A model generated the notes under the pieces. The model saw nothing but the letters and a program-made list of their open reading frames with translations, was not told the DNA's origin and did not search any database. Positions 36,608 to 46,028 of a stretch of DNA of 64,000 bases are shown piece after piece (position 1 is the first letter of the stretch; every line of letters begins with the position of its first letter). The translations under genes and the position numbers were made by a program. Origin of the DNA: Nitrospirales bacterium (GTDB lineage Bacteria > Nitrospirota > Nitrospiria > Nitrospirales > UBA8639); NCBI GenBank assembly GCA_031315865.1, contig JALDRJ010000002.1, positions 951,147 through 1,015,146 of the forward strand, in the 5' to 3' direction.

Positions 36608-37378
36608 TGCATGCACCTCCTAAAGTAATGACCGATCATTCGGCCAAATGATAATGCCTTCACCTAACAGCAACACTGAAAAACCTAGCACCTCCTTTGT
36701 AAATTTGTATTTATTTTCAATCATTTGTAATAAAATCATCGAATTTTCGCGAAGAAATAGCAACGTGACTATGGCAAGCAATATCTGATCCAAAAGAAAT
36801 ACTCTCTTCATGAAATTCATAACTATTTGATATATCTATAAAAATTATGAAAATCTGCCATAAATATGACAAAATGCCTCCTAGCTAATTCGTGAAGTAT
36901 TAGTAACATTATGGACCTGTAAAATGGCACAAAGTAAATTCATCATTAAATTAAAGCTTTAAATACATTCATGATGCTACTTAAATGTAACATAAAATCT
37001 ATTTCGTAACACTCATAGCCGTTTCAGTGATACCGGAATGATCCAGCGCTCGCTTGCACGCTTTGCCTCTTCAAGACGTGAGAGAAAAAACCAAGCTTGT
37101 CAGGACACCCGAGCGGGTATTACCTTCCGTCTAGTTCAACGTCGTACCGCGCGGGGTGTGTCGTCTGTATCGATGGGAACGTATGTGGATTCGCTATAAT
37201 ATCCGCTTTTAAATAAATCCCGCACTTTCGAAATATTCCTTCGAATGGAATTATGTAGATTTTTTCAACTGAAATGCATTGAGATTCCCCATAATTTGGC
37301 TGACAAAAAACGGCGCAGCGAGAAAACTTCAAGAGGAGCAAGATGGAAGAATGCTTACAAAAACAGACCCTTAACGGC
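36608..37378. promoter_or_regulatory. Long AT-rich upstream region of nxrA
   Basis: About 770 bases, strongly AT-rich compared with flanking genes. It should contain the nxrAB promoter. An open frame of 66 codons on the minus strand (36620-36820) has a hydrophobic N terminus and ends just at the nxrA ribosome binding site, but lacks its own ribosome binding site. I did not identify a specific regulator site. A long leader for nxrAB is possible. Confidence 0.55.
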
Positions 37379-38041
37379 CTAACGATAAGCGGTCACATTC
37401 ACTCTCTTACAGTATTTTTCCGCTAAACTGCAGCGACTACAGAAGGGAGAAATGGGCTTGCAGAGGTTTTGCCCAAAAGGCACGAGGAGATCATTAAACG
37501 TGATCCAATAACGGGAGGGAAGTTTCTGCCTTAACAACTGTTCAGTTTCATCAGGACTCTTGGATAAAAGGTACCCCCATCGATTGCAAATTCGATGGAC
37601 ATGTACATCGACGCAAATTCCAGGCTTTCTAAACCCAATCGTCACGACCAAGTTGGCCGTCTTTCGTCCAACACCGTTCAGCGTCAGCAATTCTTCAATA
37701 TTATTAGGCACTTTCCCTCTATATGTCTCGATAAGTCTGAGACAAATATGGCGAATTTGCCTGGCCTTTGTCTTGTAAAACCCAACAGGATAGATAGCCC
37801 GCTCAAGTTCGACTTCTTTTAACTTGCTCATTTTCAAGGGATCTTTAGCGAGAGAAAAAAGTTGACTGGCTGCTTCGGCGGTAGTTTGATCTTTAGTTCG
37901 AAGACTTAAAATGCACGCGATGAGTATCTGAAATGGGCTTGCATTTTCTTGTTTTGCGAGGACTCCTAGCACAGGAGAAGGCCACTGATGGACCTCTTTT
38001 TTCACGATTCGCATTACTATATGAATGTCCTTATCCCTCAT
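37379..38041 (-). CDS. nth: Endonuclease III, DNA glycosylase/AP lyase
   Basis: A 220-residue base-excision repair enzyme removing oxidised pyrimidines. The helix-hairpin-helix and catalytic lysine are in LNGVGRKTANLVV, the catalytic aspartate in VDVHVHRICNR, and the C-terminal 4Fe-4S loop has C-x6-C-x2-C-x5-C (CKPISPFCSRCSLAEKYC). The first ATG (38041) or one nine codons later (38014) may be used. It is a single gene facing the nxr region. Confidence 0.95.
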   Translation of the reverse strand: MRDKDIHIVMRIVKKEVHQWPSPVLGVLAKQENASPFQILIACILSLRTKDQTTAEAASQLFSLAKDPLKMSKLKEVELERAIYPVGFYKTKARQIRHICLRLIETYRGKVPNNIEELLTLNGVGRKTANLVVTIGFRKPGICVDVHVHRICNRWGYLLSKSPDETEQLLRQKLPSRYWITFNDLLVPFGQNLCKPISPFCSRCSLAEKYCKRVNVTAYR

Positions 38042-38147
38042 AAGTGTGGCGGGATTATAAGCCAGACGATGAGTGATAGACTACGAAGGATCGAATCTGA
38101 AAGAGGAGGAAAACGAGAGGCGTGTGGGGTATGGAGCCGTCAGGCAG

Positions 38148-38342
38148 TTAAAAAACTCTGTGCTTTGCCAACCACTTTTGGCGACGACGGGCGGCTTCCC
38201 GTTCCTTGGCTTTCCGCTTGACACTAGGTTTTTGGTAAAAGCGCCTGGCCTTTAATTCTCTGAAGAGACCATCAGCAGCAAGCTTTTTCTTTGCGACTTT
38301 CAAGGCTTTTTCAACATTGTTATTGATTACTCGAACTTCCAT
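38148..38342 (-). CDS. rpsU: 30S ribosomal protein S21
   Basis: A 64-residue, highly basic protein with the bS21 start EVRVINNNVEKALKVAKKKL, followed by FRELKARRFYQKPSVKRK. S21 binds the small subunit near the anti-Shine-Dalgarno region during initiation. It lies between the transhydrogenase operon and nth, both on the same strand, and likely has its own promoter. Confidence 0.95.
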   Translation of the reverse strand: MEVRVINNNVEKALKVAKKKLAADGLFRELKARRFYQKPSVKRKAKEREAARRRQKWLAKHRVF

Positions 38343-38487
38343 GATAATTGCCTTATTTTTTCTATAAAATTAATGAGCTAAGACCCTTACTTTACCACGC
38401 CCACAGAACCCCTGCAAGAGTGGATTCTACAATTTAACAAATTAATTTAAATCCTTATTTATCAATACCTTACGAACATTTTTTAAA

Positions 38488-39876
38488 TCATGAATCTTTT
38501 AATGCTGCGACCATATCCAGGACCATTTTTTTGCCATCTCCGAACATCATTAAGGAATTATCCAAGGCAAATAAGGGGTTGGGAATACCAGCAAATCCTG
38601 GGCTTAAACTTCGTTTTATGACAACCACAGTCTTGGCTTTATCGACGTCAATAATTGGCATTCCCGCAATTGGACTCGAAGGGTCAGTACGGGCTACCGG
38701 GTTCACAACATCGTTTGCGCCAATGACCAACGCGACATCGATTTGGTCAAAAGTTTCATTGATCTCATCCATATCTTTTAATGCTTCATAGGGCACATCC
38801 GCTTCGGCCAAAAGAACATTCATATGTCCCGGCATACGACCAGCGACCGGATGAATGGCATATTCGACCGTGACACCTCGACTTTCCAATAATGCCGCTA
38901 AACTTGCCACAGGGTGTTGCGCTTGGGAAACCGCCATTCCATAGCCAGGAACAATGGCAACTCGACGGGCAGCATCGAACAGTAGCGCGACTTCTTCCGG
39001 TGACGCAGACTTGACCTTGCCAGCATAAACATCATCCGCGCTCGGGCCGCCTCCGACTGGAGCTAGCACTCCAAACAAGACATTGGAAAGCGAGCGATTC
39101 ATGGCTTTACACATGATTTGGGTCAAAATAAGACCTGACGCTCCGACCAGCGAACCAGTGATGATCAATACATTATTGGATAAGACAAAGCCGTTGGCAG
39201 CGGCAGCAAGACCAGAGTAGGAATTCAACAAGGCCACGACCACGGGCATATCTGCGCCACCGATCGGCATCACAAGTAAGACACCGAGAATCGATGCAAC
39301 ACCGACCAGCCCCCAATAGGCCATGCTATTTGAGGGGTCCATAACTACCAAAACTGTCAGGATAAGCGTGATCACCCCGAGCACAGCGTTGATGACTTGT
39401 TGACCTGAAAACAAAAAAGCGTTCTCATTGACCAAACCCTTGAGCTTTCCAAAAGCCACCAAACTTCCCCAGAACGTTACGGCCCCAATCAGTCCAGAGA
39501 CCGCGATGGCGATCGTTAACTGTATCATTGGAACATCGGCTCCACCGACACTCTCGAACAAGGCTGCTCCAGCCACCAATACAGATGCCGCTCCACCGAA
39601 TCCATTGAATAAGGCCACTAATTCTGGCATTTCCGTCATCTGTATTTTGATAGCGAGCAAGGCCCCAATCGTACCGCCAATCACGATACCGAGCAGGATC
39701 ATTTCAAAACTGATTATCCGTTGACTCGTGAGTGTCAACAACACGGCGATGAACATCCCCGCCGCCCCCATGAGGTTGCCACGTACAGCCGTACGGGGAT
39801 GAGTCAGTCCCTTAAGGCCCAAGATGAAGAGAACGGAAGCTGCAAGGTATCCAATATTTATAAGAACGCCTGACAT
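38488..39876 (-). CDS. pntB: NAD(P) transhydrogenase subunit beta
   Basis: A 462-residue membrane subunit. The N-terminal portion has about eight hydrophobic segments, and the C-terminal NADP-binding domain starts around residue 290 with VAIVPGYGMAVSQAQHPV and later VNPVARTDPSSPIAGMP and KRSLSPGFAGI, all typical. With PntAA and PntAB it couples hydride transfer from NADH to NADP+ to proton inflow. It is last in the operon pntAA-pntAB-pntB. Confidence 0.96.
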   Translation of the reverse strand: MSGVLINIGYLAASVLFILGLKGLTHPRTAVRGNLMGAAGMFIAVLLTLTSQRIISFEMILLGIVIGGTIGALLAIKIQMTEMPELVALFNGFGGAASVLVAGAALFESVGGADVPMIQLTIAIAVSGLIGAVTFWGSLVAFGKLKGLVNENAFLFSGQQVINAVLGVITLILTVLVVMDPSNSMAYWGLVGVASILGVLLVMPIGGADMPVVVALLNSYSGLAAAANGFVLSNNVLIITGSLVGASGLILTQIMCKAMNRSLSNVLFGVLAPVGGGPSADDVYAGKVKSASPEEVALLFDAARRVAIVPGYGMAVSQAQHPVASLAALLESRGVTVEYAIHPVAGRMPGHMNVLLAEADVPYEALKDMDEINETFDQIDVALVIGANDVVNPVARTDPSSPIAGMPIIDVDKAKTVVVIKRSLSPGFAGIPNPLFALDNSLMMFGDGKKMVLDMVAALKDS

Positions 39877-39925
39877 AAGAGTTCTGTTATTCCTTTGTTT
39901 AGTCCTATCTGTTCTGTGTTCGGTA

Positions 39926-40204
39926 CTATTTTTTCTTAAACATCGAAAGCATGCGGTTCGTCACCATGAACCCACCGACGACATTGATAGTGGCGAAAAT
40001 CACCGCCAGCACGCCTAAAATCGTCGTCAATGTGGTGTGTTGCGCACCAGCCGACAGAACAGCACCCACGAGGGTAATGCCAGATATCGCATTCGAGCCT
40101 GACATCAAGGGGGTGTGAAGCGTCGGTGGAATTTTGGTGATAATCTCGAATCCGACAAAGATGGCCAGGACAAAAATCGTCAAGGCCATAATGAACATAT
40201 CCAT
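39926..40204 (-). CDS. pntAB: NAD(P) transhydrogenase membrane segment, alpha-2 subunit
   Basis: A 92-residue subunit with three hydrophobic helices (MALTIFVLAIFVGFEII, SGITLVGAVL, LGVLAVIFATINVVGGFMV) and the PLMSGSNAISG motif of the family. It corresponds to the C-terminal membrane part of the fused E. coli PntA. The separate three-gene arrangement is the Rhodospirillum-like type. It sits 31 bases after pntAA. Confidence 0.95.
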   Translation of the reverse strand: MDMFIMALTIFVLAIFVGFEIITKIPPTLHTPLMSGSNAISGITLVGAVLSAGAQHTTLTTILGVLAVIFATINVVGGFMVTNRMLSMFKKK

Positions 40205-40235
40205 CGTACGAACTCCTTACCGAAAAAAGTGAACG

Positions 40236-41393
40236 CTAGGCGGTTATCCCTAACGCTTCTCGAATTGTCGGATGAATCACACCTTTATCGCGAGTCAAAA
40301 GCGTTCCCTGGGTGATTTCATCCTCCAAATCAATCTTCAGCTCACCCTTCTTCACTAGATGCTGTAAGAACGTCGCGATATTTTTGGCATACATCTGACT
40401 TGAATGATAGGGGACCGTGCTGGGAAGATTTTCTGGCCCCAAAATAGTTACCCCCTTCGTCACGATCGTTTGATTCAGCTTCGTCAATTCGCAATTTCCC
40501 CCTCGCTCAGCAGCCAGATCAACGATCACAGAGCCAGAAGCCATACCGGAAACCATATCGACGGTTATCAGGATGGGAGCCTTTTTCCCTGGAACAGCAG
40601 CCGTCGAAATCACAACATCGCTATTGGCAATAACTTTACCCAGAAGCTCTCGCTGTTTTTGATAAAACGACTCATCCTGGGCCTTTGCATACCCGCCCTT
40701 ATCTTCAGAATCTTTGGTCTCTAGTGGCAGTTCTACAAATCTGGCTCCAAGACTGAGGATCTGCTCCTTGACAGCTGGACGAATGTCATAGGCTTCCACT
40801 TTTGCACCCAACCGACGAGCCACTGAAATTGCCTGAAGTCCGGCAACACCCGCGCCAATCACCAAAACTCGGGCAGGCGTAACCGTACCGGCCGCAGTCA
40901 TCAACATCGGAAACATTTTTGGCAACGCATTCGCAGCCAAAATCACTGCCTTATACCCAGCCACCGTACCCATAGATGACAAGACATCCATGCTCTGCGC
41001 CCGGGTAATACGAGGCATCAGCTCCATCGCAAAGGTTAAGACGCCACAATCTGCCAATAATTTGATGGAATTGGGGTCCGTTAGGGCCTCGGCCATACCA
41101 ATGACAATTTGACCGGGTCGGTAGAGGGGTAAATCAGACTTTCCCTGCTCGGGGTTCGCTCCCAATAACCTGATCTGTACGATAAAATCTGACTTTTCAA
41201 ATAGTTGCCCTCGACTTCCTGCGATAGTGGCTCCCTTTTCAGTAAAAGAGGAATCCGGATACCCGGCTTCATCGCCTGCGCCACTTTCCACCAGCACTTC
41301 AAGGCCTGTTTTCTTGAGAGAGTCAAGGACCCCAGGTACGAGAGCTACTCGATGCTCGCCAGGGTAGGATTCTTTTGGAACACCAACAATCAT
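40236..41393 (-). CDS. pntAA: NAD(P) transhydrogenase NAD-binding alpha-1 subunit
   Basis: The NADH-binding subunit, 385 residues, peripheral and cytoplasmic. The start ATG 41393 is preferred over a TTG two codons earlier. IVGVPKESYPGEHRVALVP opens the protein as in alanine dehydrogenase relatives, and VLVIGAGVAGLQAI gives the Rossmann dinucleotide loop. VAGYKAVILAAN and LPSTVPYHSSQMYAKNI are further family landmarks. First gene of the pnt operon. Confidence 0.96.
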   Translation of the reverse strand: MIVGVPKESYPGEHRVALVPGVLDSLKKTGLEVLVESGAGDEAGYPDSSFTEKGATIAGSRGQLFEKSDFIVQIRLLGANPEQGKSDLPLYRPGQIVIGMAEALTDPNSIKLLADCGVLTFAMELMPRITRAQSMDVLSSMGTVAGYKAVILAANALPKMFPMLMTAAGTVTPARVLVIGAGVAGLQAISVARRLGAKVEAYDIRPAVKEQILSLGARFVELPLETKDSEDKGGYAKAQDESFYQKQRELLGKVIANSDVVISTAAVPGKKAPILITVDMVSGMASGSVIVDLAAERGGNCELTKLNQTIVTKGVTILGPENLPSTVPYHSSQMYAKNIATFLQHLVKKGELKIDLEDEITQGTLLTRDKGVIHPTIREALGITA

Positions 41394-41547
41394 AGCCAAT
41401 CCAGTGTATCGTTTAAGATTTATACTAATATTCCTGTTGTGAGGATAAGCAAAGATCGAAGGAATACCACAGGATTTTCCTAAGAATCAATGTGTCTTTA
41501 GACTCGTCTGGCTGGTTCAATCGGCCTAATCAACAAGAATTTTCTAT

Positions 41548-42810
41548 TCAGCGTGAATAAAACTGACTTACGATTTGCGAGTGATGGAACAACATCGTAC
41601 GCACTTGGGTATAGTAGCCATGACCATAGAGGTGGGTCCTAGGGTTGGATTCTCCGCTGACCTGATAATCAACGAGAAGGCAGGTTCCATCGTTGTGACA
41701 ACGTGTCCCTCGGCGGACGCATTCCAACCAACGCTCAAATCCATCGTAGGGTTCAAGAATTTCCCGAATTTCCTGATTGACGAACTCTTGCGCTGATGAC
41801 TCCAACGAATGATCCGTGCCAGCGACAGCTAGCTGCTGAATGTAATCACCACCCGACAGCATTGGAATTTCCCAGGCAATTTGCGGCAACTCCATTTTTG
41901 CTAACCATTTTTTCCCGTCCCCTCGAACCGGACGGTGATTCACGATATGCAATAACTTCCCTATTCCGGATGTTTCCCAGCCTCCACGAACCGGCGTGCC
42001 GTAGGTCACGACGTCTAACAGGGCACCGCCCAAAAAGGTCTGCTCGGTCAATCTACGGTAGAGACGCTCCAAGCGATCGGGGTTCAGATCGGGGTCTCCA
42101 GTACGGTCATGATGCGCGGACAATACTTGGAAAAGAATTTGGCGGTTGGAGGACTCTTCGGACATCACCAAGTTTGACAGAATGCTCAAAAGCTGCCCGG
42201 CATGACCATGGGCCTGCACGAGCAACCGTTCGTTGGGTTGGAAAGACTGTTCTTTCGCCCAATCTTCGAGATATTCCAGCAGTTCAAGGACAGCCTTAGC
42301 ACGACCAAGATGGTGGTTCACGTTAGACCACAAATAGCGTGCGACACGCAACGATCCTTGGGCTGTGCTGTCAACTGTCCCTTGAAAGGCATTGATATAC
42401 GCCGACGAGAAATTCCCCACGTCTTGAACCGCATTGTCCAATTTCCCCCAGCATTCAGGAGCATTGCGGAGAGGAAGCTGCACATCATCAGCATTTCCAA
42501 TCCCGTTAGAATCAGGACGAAGAAGGCTCAATAACGATTCGATTCCTGGTATACCCCGTGAATACCCCCGTTTGAGCCCTCCCACTTCATCAAGCCTCCC
42601 ACTTCCAAACAGATCACTGTATGGATTTCCACTCATGAACAAAACGCCCCGCACTCCCGACTTGATCATCCGATCGATGGATTCACCCATGCCCGCGATC
42701 CATCCAGGACTCCCAACGCTTTTTCCTTCTTGATACACCGGGTAGAGAACACGCTCCCCCGGATTTGTACGGGAGTATTTTGAATGTTGGAAATTATTGT
42801 CGTGTGGCAT
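41548..42810 (-). CDS. Alpha/beta-hydrolase-like protein lacking the nucleophile serine
   Basis: A 420-residue soluble protein. LLVQAHGHAGQLLSIL (residues 196-211) aligns with the nucleophile elbow GHSHGGQ of bacterial lipases, but the serine position is glycine 202 and the flanking glycines are alanine. VVTYGTPVRGGW later in the protein is the usual post-elbow strand of lipase-like folds, which supports the fold. It is thus likely a non-catalytic member. It is divergent from a similarly degraded phosphodiesterase-type gene at 43040. Confidence 0.6.
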   Translation of the reverse strand: MPHDNNFQHSKYSRTNPGERVLYPVYQEGKSVGSPGWIAGMGESIDRMIKSGVRGVLFMSGNPYSDLFGSGRLDEVGGLKRGYSRGIPGIESLLSLLRPDSNGIGNADDVQLPLRNAPECWGKLDNAVQDVGNFSSAYINAFQGTVDSTAQGSLRVARYLWSNVNHHLGRAKAVLELLEYLEDWAKEQSFQPNERLLVQAHGHAGQLLSILSNLVMSEESSNRQILFQVLSAHHDRTGDPDLNPDRLERLYRRLTEQTFLGGALLDVVTYGTPVRGGWETSGIGKLLHIVNHRPVRGDGKKWLAKMELPQIAWEIPMLSGGDYIQQLAVAGTDHSLESSAQEFVNQEIREILEPYDGFERWLECVRRGTRCHNDGTCLLVDYQVSGESNPRTHLYGHGYYTQVRTMLFHHSQIVSQFYSR

Positions 42811-43039
42811 AACGAGTGGCCTTTTCCTTACTCAATTCCGCCTTGGCTGTCTTAACTGGAACGTACAGTCATACGCAAGGGGAGCCGAGAGGTTTTTGCC
42901 CAACCGACCCATATCGTACCAGTACTAAATTCCTGGATTATGCGGGCCTTCTTGTTGGTTGACCGCCTGAAAATTCACATGCTAATGTTGAGAAATTTGA
43001 CGAAGCTATTATTAATACAGTCATACCGGATGATGAAAC

Positions 43040-44101
43040 ATGAACGCTCAAGTAACGTATACAACTCAATCGACAAAACTCTCTTCCTCTGGCTTTCGTA
43101 GACTCTGCCTATCTTTCTCTGTTTTTGCGTTGACACTCCTAACCGGCATTCCTTATGTAGCGGCGACGCAGCCTGACCATGTCATCATGATCGTTCTGGA
43201 GGGCGTTGGAAAGGAGGGGATCTTATCTGGATCCATGCCTGTCGTAGCCAACCTTGCCAAAGAAGGTGCGGTTTCCTGGTCAGCTGAATCGCTCTCTCCT
43301 CCCTTAACTGTTCCGGCTATGGCTTCGTTATTGACAGGACTCCCCATCAGCAAACATCGTGTGACTTCAGCGTGGGAAGAATATGATTTTGCTCGATCTT
43401 TTTTACGATCCCCTACAGTCTTCGATTACATGGACCTTGCCGGAGGACGTGATAGCGCCGTCTTTTTCATGGATGAACGTTTCTATCAACTTTCCAGGCC
43501 TGAAATCTATGTAGACTCTCAAACCTGCGGTATCGCCAAACCACAATGTAATCCCGATACGATCGCCATATACGTGCGTGACTACCTCAAAAAAGTCACG
43601 AGTGAGAAGGGATATGGATTCCGCTTGATCGAAGTCCCCAACCTTCTTCTTGTTCATATGCCAACCGCTTTACGGAGCGGGAAGAAATATGGTTGGAATT
43701 CTGAGCAATACAAACAGTCACTTAGCGAAATTGATTCTGCGATAGGTAAAATTCGAGACAATTATCGAGAACTCGATGTTCTCGACAAGACCATGTTCCT
43801 CATTACAAGTCTGAATGCAGCGGGACCTACCGACACAGGCAAGAATGGCAATAGTGCCATATCTCAACAGTCGGCCGAAGCTCTTAGCCCCAAGGTGCCT
43901 TGGATTGCGTCAGGCAATAATGTCAAGAAGGGAATAACCATTTCCCGAAAGATCTCTTTACAAGACACCGGTGCCACCATTCTGTATGCCCTGGGTTTGA
44001 AGACGCATACCGAGTGGGAAAGCCAGGCAATTGATGAAATCTTCAAAACAGTGCCTGAACACCGAACAACTGAAAATGAAATGCCCGCAAGTTTATACTA
44101 G
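43040..44101 (+). CDS. Alkaline-phosphatase-superfamily (PDE/NPP-type) protein, metal ligands lost
   Basis: A 353-residue exported protein with a signal segment at about residues 20-42. The fold is recognisable: HVIMIVLEGVGK at the first metal site, PPLTVPAMASLLTGLP around the nucleophile threonine, KYGWNSEQYKQSLSEIDSAIGKI, FLITSLNAAG, and QDTGATILYALGL. Expected metal-binding residues are missing: the first Asp is Glu 54, the D-x-x-x-H pair before KYGW is gone, and the usual Ser-Asp-His-Gly is SLNAAG. A catalytic role therefore looks doubtful. It heads a plus-strand run with the small exported protein and a HEAT-repeat gene. Confidence 0.65.
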   Translation: MNAQVTYTTQSTKLSSSGFRRLCLSFSVFALTLLTGIPYVAATQPDHVIMIVLEGVGKEGILSGSMPVVANLAKEGAVSWSAESLSPPLTVPAMASLLTGLPISKHRVTSAWEEYDFARSFLRSPTVFDYMDLAGGRDSAVFFMDERFYQLSRPEIYVDSQTCGIAKPQCNPDTIAIYVRDYLKKVTSEKGYGFRLIEVPNLLLVHMPTALRSGKKYGWNSEQYKQSLSEIDSAIGKIRDNYRELDVLDKTMFLITSLNAAGPTDTGKNGNSAISQQSAEALSPKVPWIASGNNVKKGITISRKISLQDTGATILYALGLKTHTEWESQAIDEIFKTVPEHRTTENEMPASLY

Positions 44102-44123
44102 GCGGAAGAGGGAGCCTTTTACC

Positions 44124-44537
44124 GTGAGACCTGTTCTATTCTTGGCCTTGCTTACCGTAAGCTGTCTTGGGTTCAACTCAACGATCCTGGCGGATGAACC
44201 CACGAACCCGTTACTCCGTAAGTTTTCGATCACCGTTGATCCCAGCGCCCTTAATCCACCGACCAAATGGCAAGTGCCAGGGATCACTCCGCTCATCTGG
44301 ATTCACGATCCAGTGAGCACTGTCGCGTATTCCACCACTGAAAGCAAAGAATTACAGCTTAAACCAGGAAAATACCAATTTGGGACTTATACATTCAGCT
44401 TTTTCTTTACGGTCTCGTTGACTGGAATGCTGGAATATGACAAATCTCTGGACCAGTGCGTCCAAGGCCGTGGGGCTCAAAAATTGACCATAATTTGTAG
44501 CCACACGCAACCCTACTCACAGGACCCAGACTATTAA
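44124..44537 (+). CDS. Small exported hypothetical protein
   Basis: The GTG at 44124 is chosen: GAGGGAG lies about 9 bases upstream and the product then starts with a Sec signal (VLFLALLTVSCLGFNSTILA). An open frame from 44031 overlaps the preceding gene and lacks this support. The mature part, about 115 residues, has a Pro-rich beginning and beta-like segments (YSTTESKELQLKPGKYQFGTYTF). Two cysteines near the C terminus may form a disulfide. No family is recognised. It sits between the phosphodiesterase-like and HEAT genes. Confidence 0.65.
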   Translation: MRPVLFLALLTVSCLGFNSTILADEPTNPLLRKFSITVDPSALNPPTKWQVPGITPLIWIHDPVSTVAYSTTESKELQLKPGKYQFGTYTFSFFFTVSLTGMLEYDKSLDQCVQGRGAQKLTIICSHTQPYSQDPDY

Positions 44538-44564
44538 ATTCATCTTACGATAAAAAGGAACACT

Positions 44565-45947
44565 ATGCCCCAGACAGTTGAAGAGTGGCTTGAGGCACTA
44601 GAAGATATCGATGATGCGACGCGTGAGGAGGCCGCGACCGCCTTGTCAAAATTGGGTGATCCCAGCACCATCGACTCGATTTTATCGGCGATTGAAGATG
44701 ACTACTGGGCCGTGCGTGCAAAACTCGGATGGGCACTCGCCAAGATCGGAGGTCCAAAGGCCATTGATGGTCTCGTCACATTGTTTAATGACAGCATGAT
44801 GGAGGTACAGAGCGAGGCCGTTCAAGCCATGTCTTCGATGGGCCAATCCGTTGCCCCACGCATGATAACCTGTTTGAAAGATACGAGATGGAAGGTCAGA
44901 GAACAGGCGGCTAAAGTTCTCGGTGAAATTAAAGATCCACAGGCGGTTCAGGCATTGAGTATAGCCTGTCGTGACCGGGATGGCGCAGTCAAGAGCGCTG
45001 CCGCGGAAGCATTGGGGAAGATAGGAGACTCCAAGGGCATTCCCACACTCATCAAACTTTTCAAAGACACTTCTAAAATCGTTCGGGAAACCGCTGGGAC
45101 CGCCCTCGTGTACATCGGGCCCGCGTCGGTTGATGCCTTACTCGAAACCCTTAAAGATCCGCACTTCGTGGTCCGTTGCCATGGGGTCCGAGCGTTGGGT
45201 GGCATGACAACGGACTATCAAATAGGCCGGGCTTGGGTAAAAGAGCCACGTGTCGTCGAAGCCTTGATTGCACTCCTCAAAGACCCTGACCGGGCCGTTC
45301 GGGAAGATGCGACGATTGCCTTAGGAAATATCGGTGATCCAGCGGCTGTCGATGCCTTGATTGAAACCATGAAAGATGGAGCGGTCAAACGGCATGCGAT
45401 CGCTTCACTTGGCATGATCGGTGACCCGCGTGCTCTTCCTGCCGTCCTCGACGCTTTGAAAGGGAAAGGCATTCACCAGGAGGGTACTCCAACACCAGGC
45501 TGTATCATCAGCGAAGAACAGCTCGTCAAAGAAGCCGCGGCTACGGCGTTAGGGCATTTCAGACATCCCAGAGTTATTCCTGACCTCATACTGCTCCTTA
45601 AGGATATTGTGCTGCGCGACTATGCCGCCGCCTCCCTCGTGCTCGTCGGGGACAATGCCGTCGAGCCTCTTGTTTCTTTCCTGCACGACCCTGAAATTTC
45701 AAAAGTTGGAAAAGAGAGCGAACGGGTACTTGCTTTTGCGACTACGCGACTCACTGCGTCAAGCGCCCTTAAGAAAGTCGTACGAGAGACACTTGAAAAG
45801 TTGGGATGGGAACCTGCCCTTGAGGAGAAAGACCCCACAAAGGACATCGAGTACACAGATACTTCGAATGTCTTAGGGCTCGAAGGACGTTTTGGAACAT
45901 CTGGAGACTTTGCCAAACCTGCCAAAGAATTAAAAATAGAGCGGTAA
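44565..45947 (+). CDS. HEAT-repeat (PBS-lyase-type) protein, 460 residues
   Basis: A protein built of about ten HEAT-like repeats with the common core D-x-x-V-R-x-x-A-A-x-A-L-G-x-I-G-D-P-x-A (for example VREQAAKVLGEIKDPQAVQAL). The final 60 residues diverge into an acidic tail. Such proteins act as protein-binding scaffolds; phycobilin lyase relatives share the fold, but no lyase role is implied. AAGGA precedes the ATG. It is separated from four related genes at 49.7-53.4 kb by the osmoadaptation pair. Confidence 0.9.
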   Translation: MPQTVEEWLEALEDIDDATREEAATALSKLGDPSTIDSILSAIEDDYWAVRAKLGWALAKIGGPKAIDGLVTLFNDSMMEVQSEAVQAMSSMGQSVAPRMITCLKDTRWKVREQAAKVLGEIKDPQAVQALSIACRDRDGAVKSAAAEALGKIGDSKGIPTLIKLFKDTSKIVRETAGTALVYIGPASVDALLETLKDPHFVVRCHGVRALGGMTTDYQIGRAWVKEPRVVEALIALLKDPDRAVREDATIALGNIGDPAAVDALIETMKDGAVKRHAIASLGMIGDPRALPAVLDALKGKGIHQEGTPTPGCIISEEQLVKEAAATALGHFRHPRVIPDLILLLKDIVLRDYAAASLVLVGDNAVEPLVSFLHDPEISKVGKESERVLAFATTRLTASSALKKVVRETLEKLGWEPALEEKDPTKDIEYTDTSNVLGLEGRFGTSGDFAKPAKELKIER

Positions 45948-46028
45948 GTTTCTCTTAGTCACCACATTGAGCGGTGCTTTCGTTTCCAGCCTTTGGCCGG
46001 CTATCCACCCGTTTTTTCGCTTTATTCC

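Noticed and set aside
31640-37378. Mobile-element origin of the nxr locus
   Set aside because: No transposase, integrase or terminal repeats flank the nxr genes; high-expression codon bias explains the compositional contrast.
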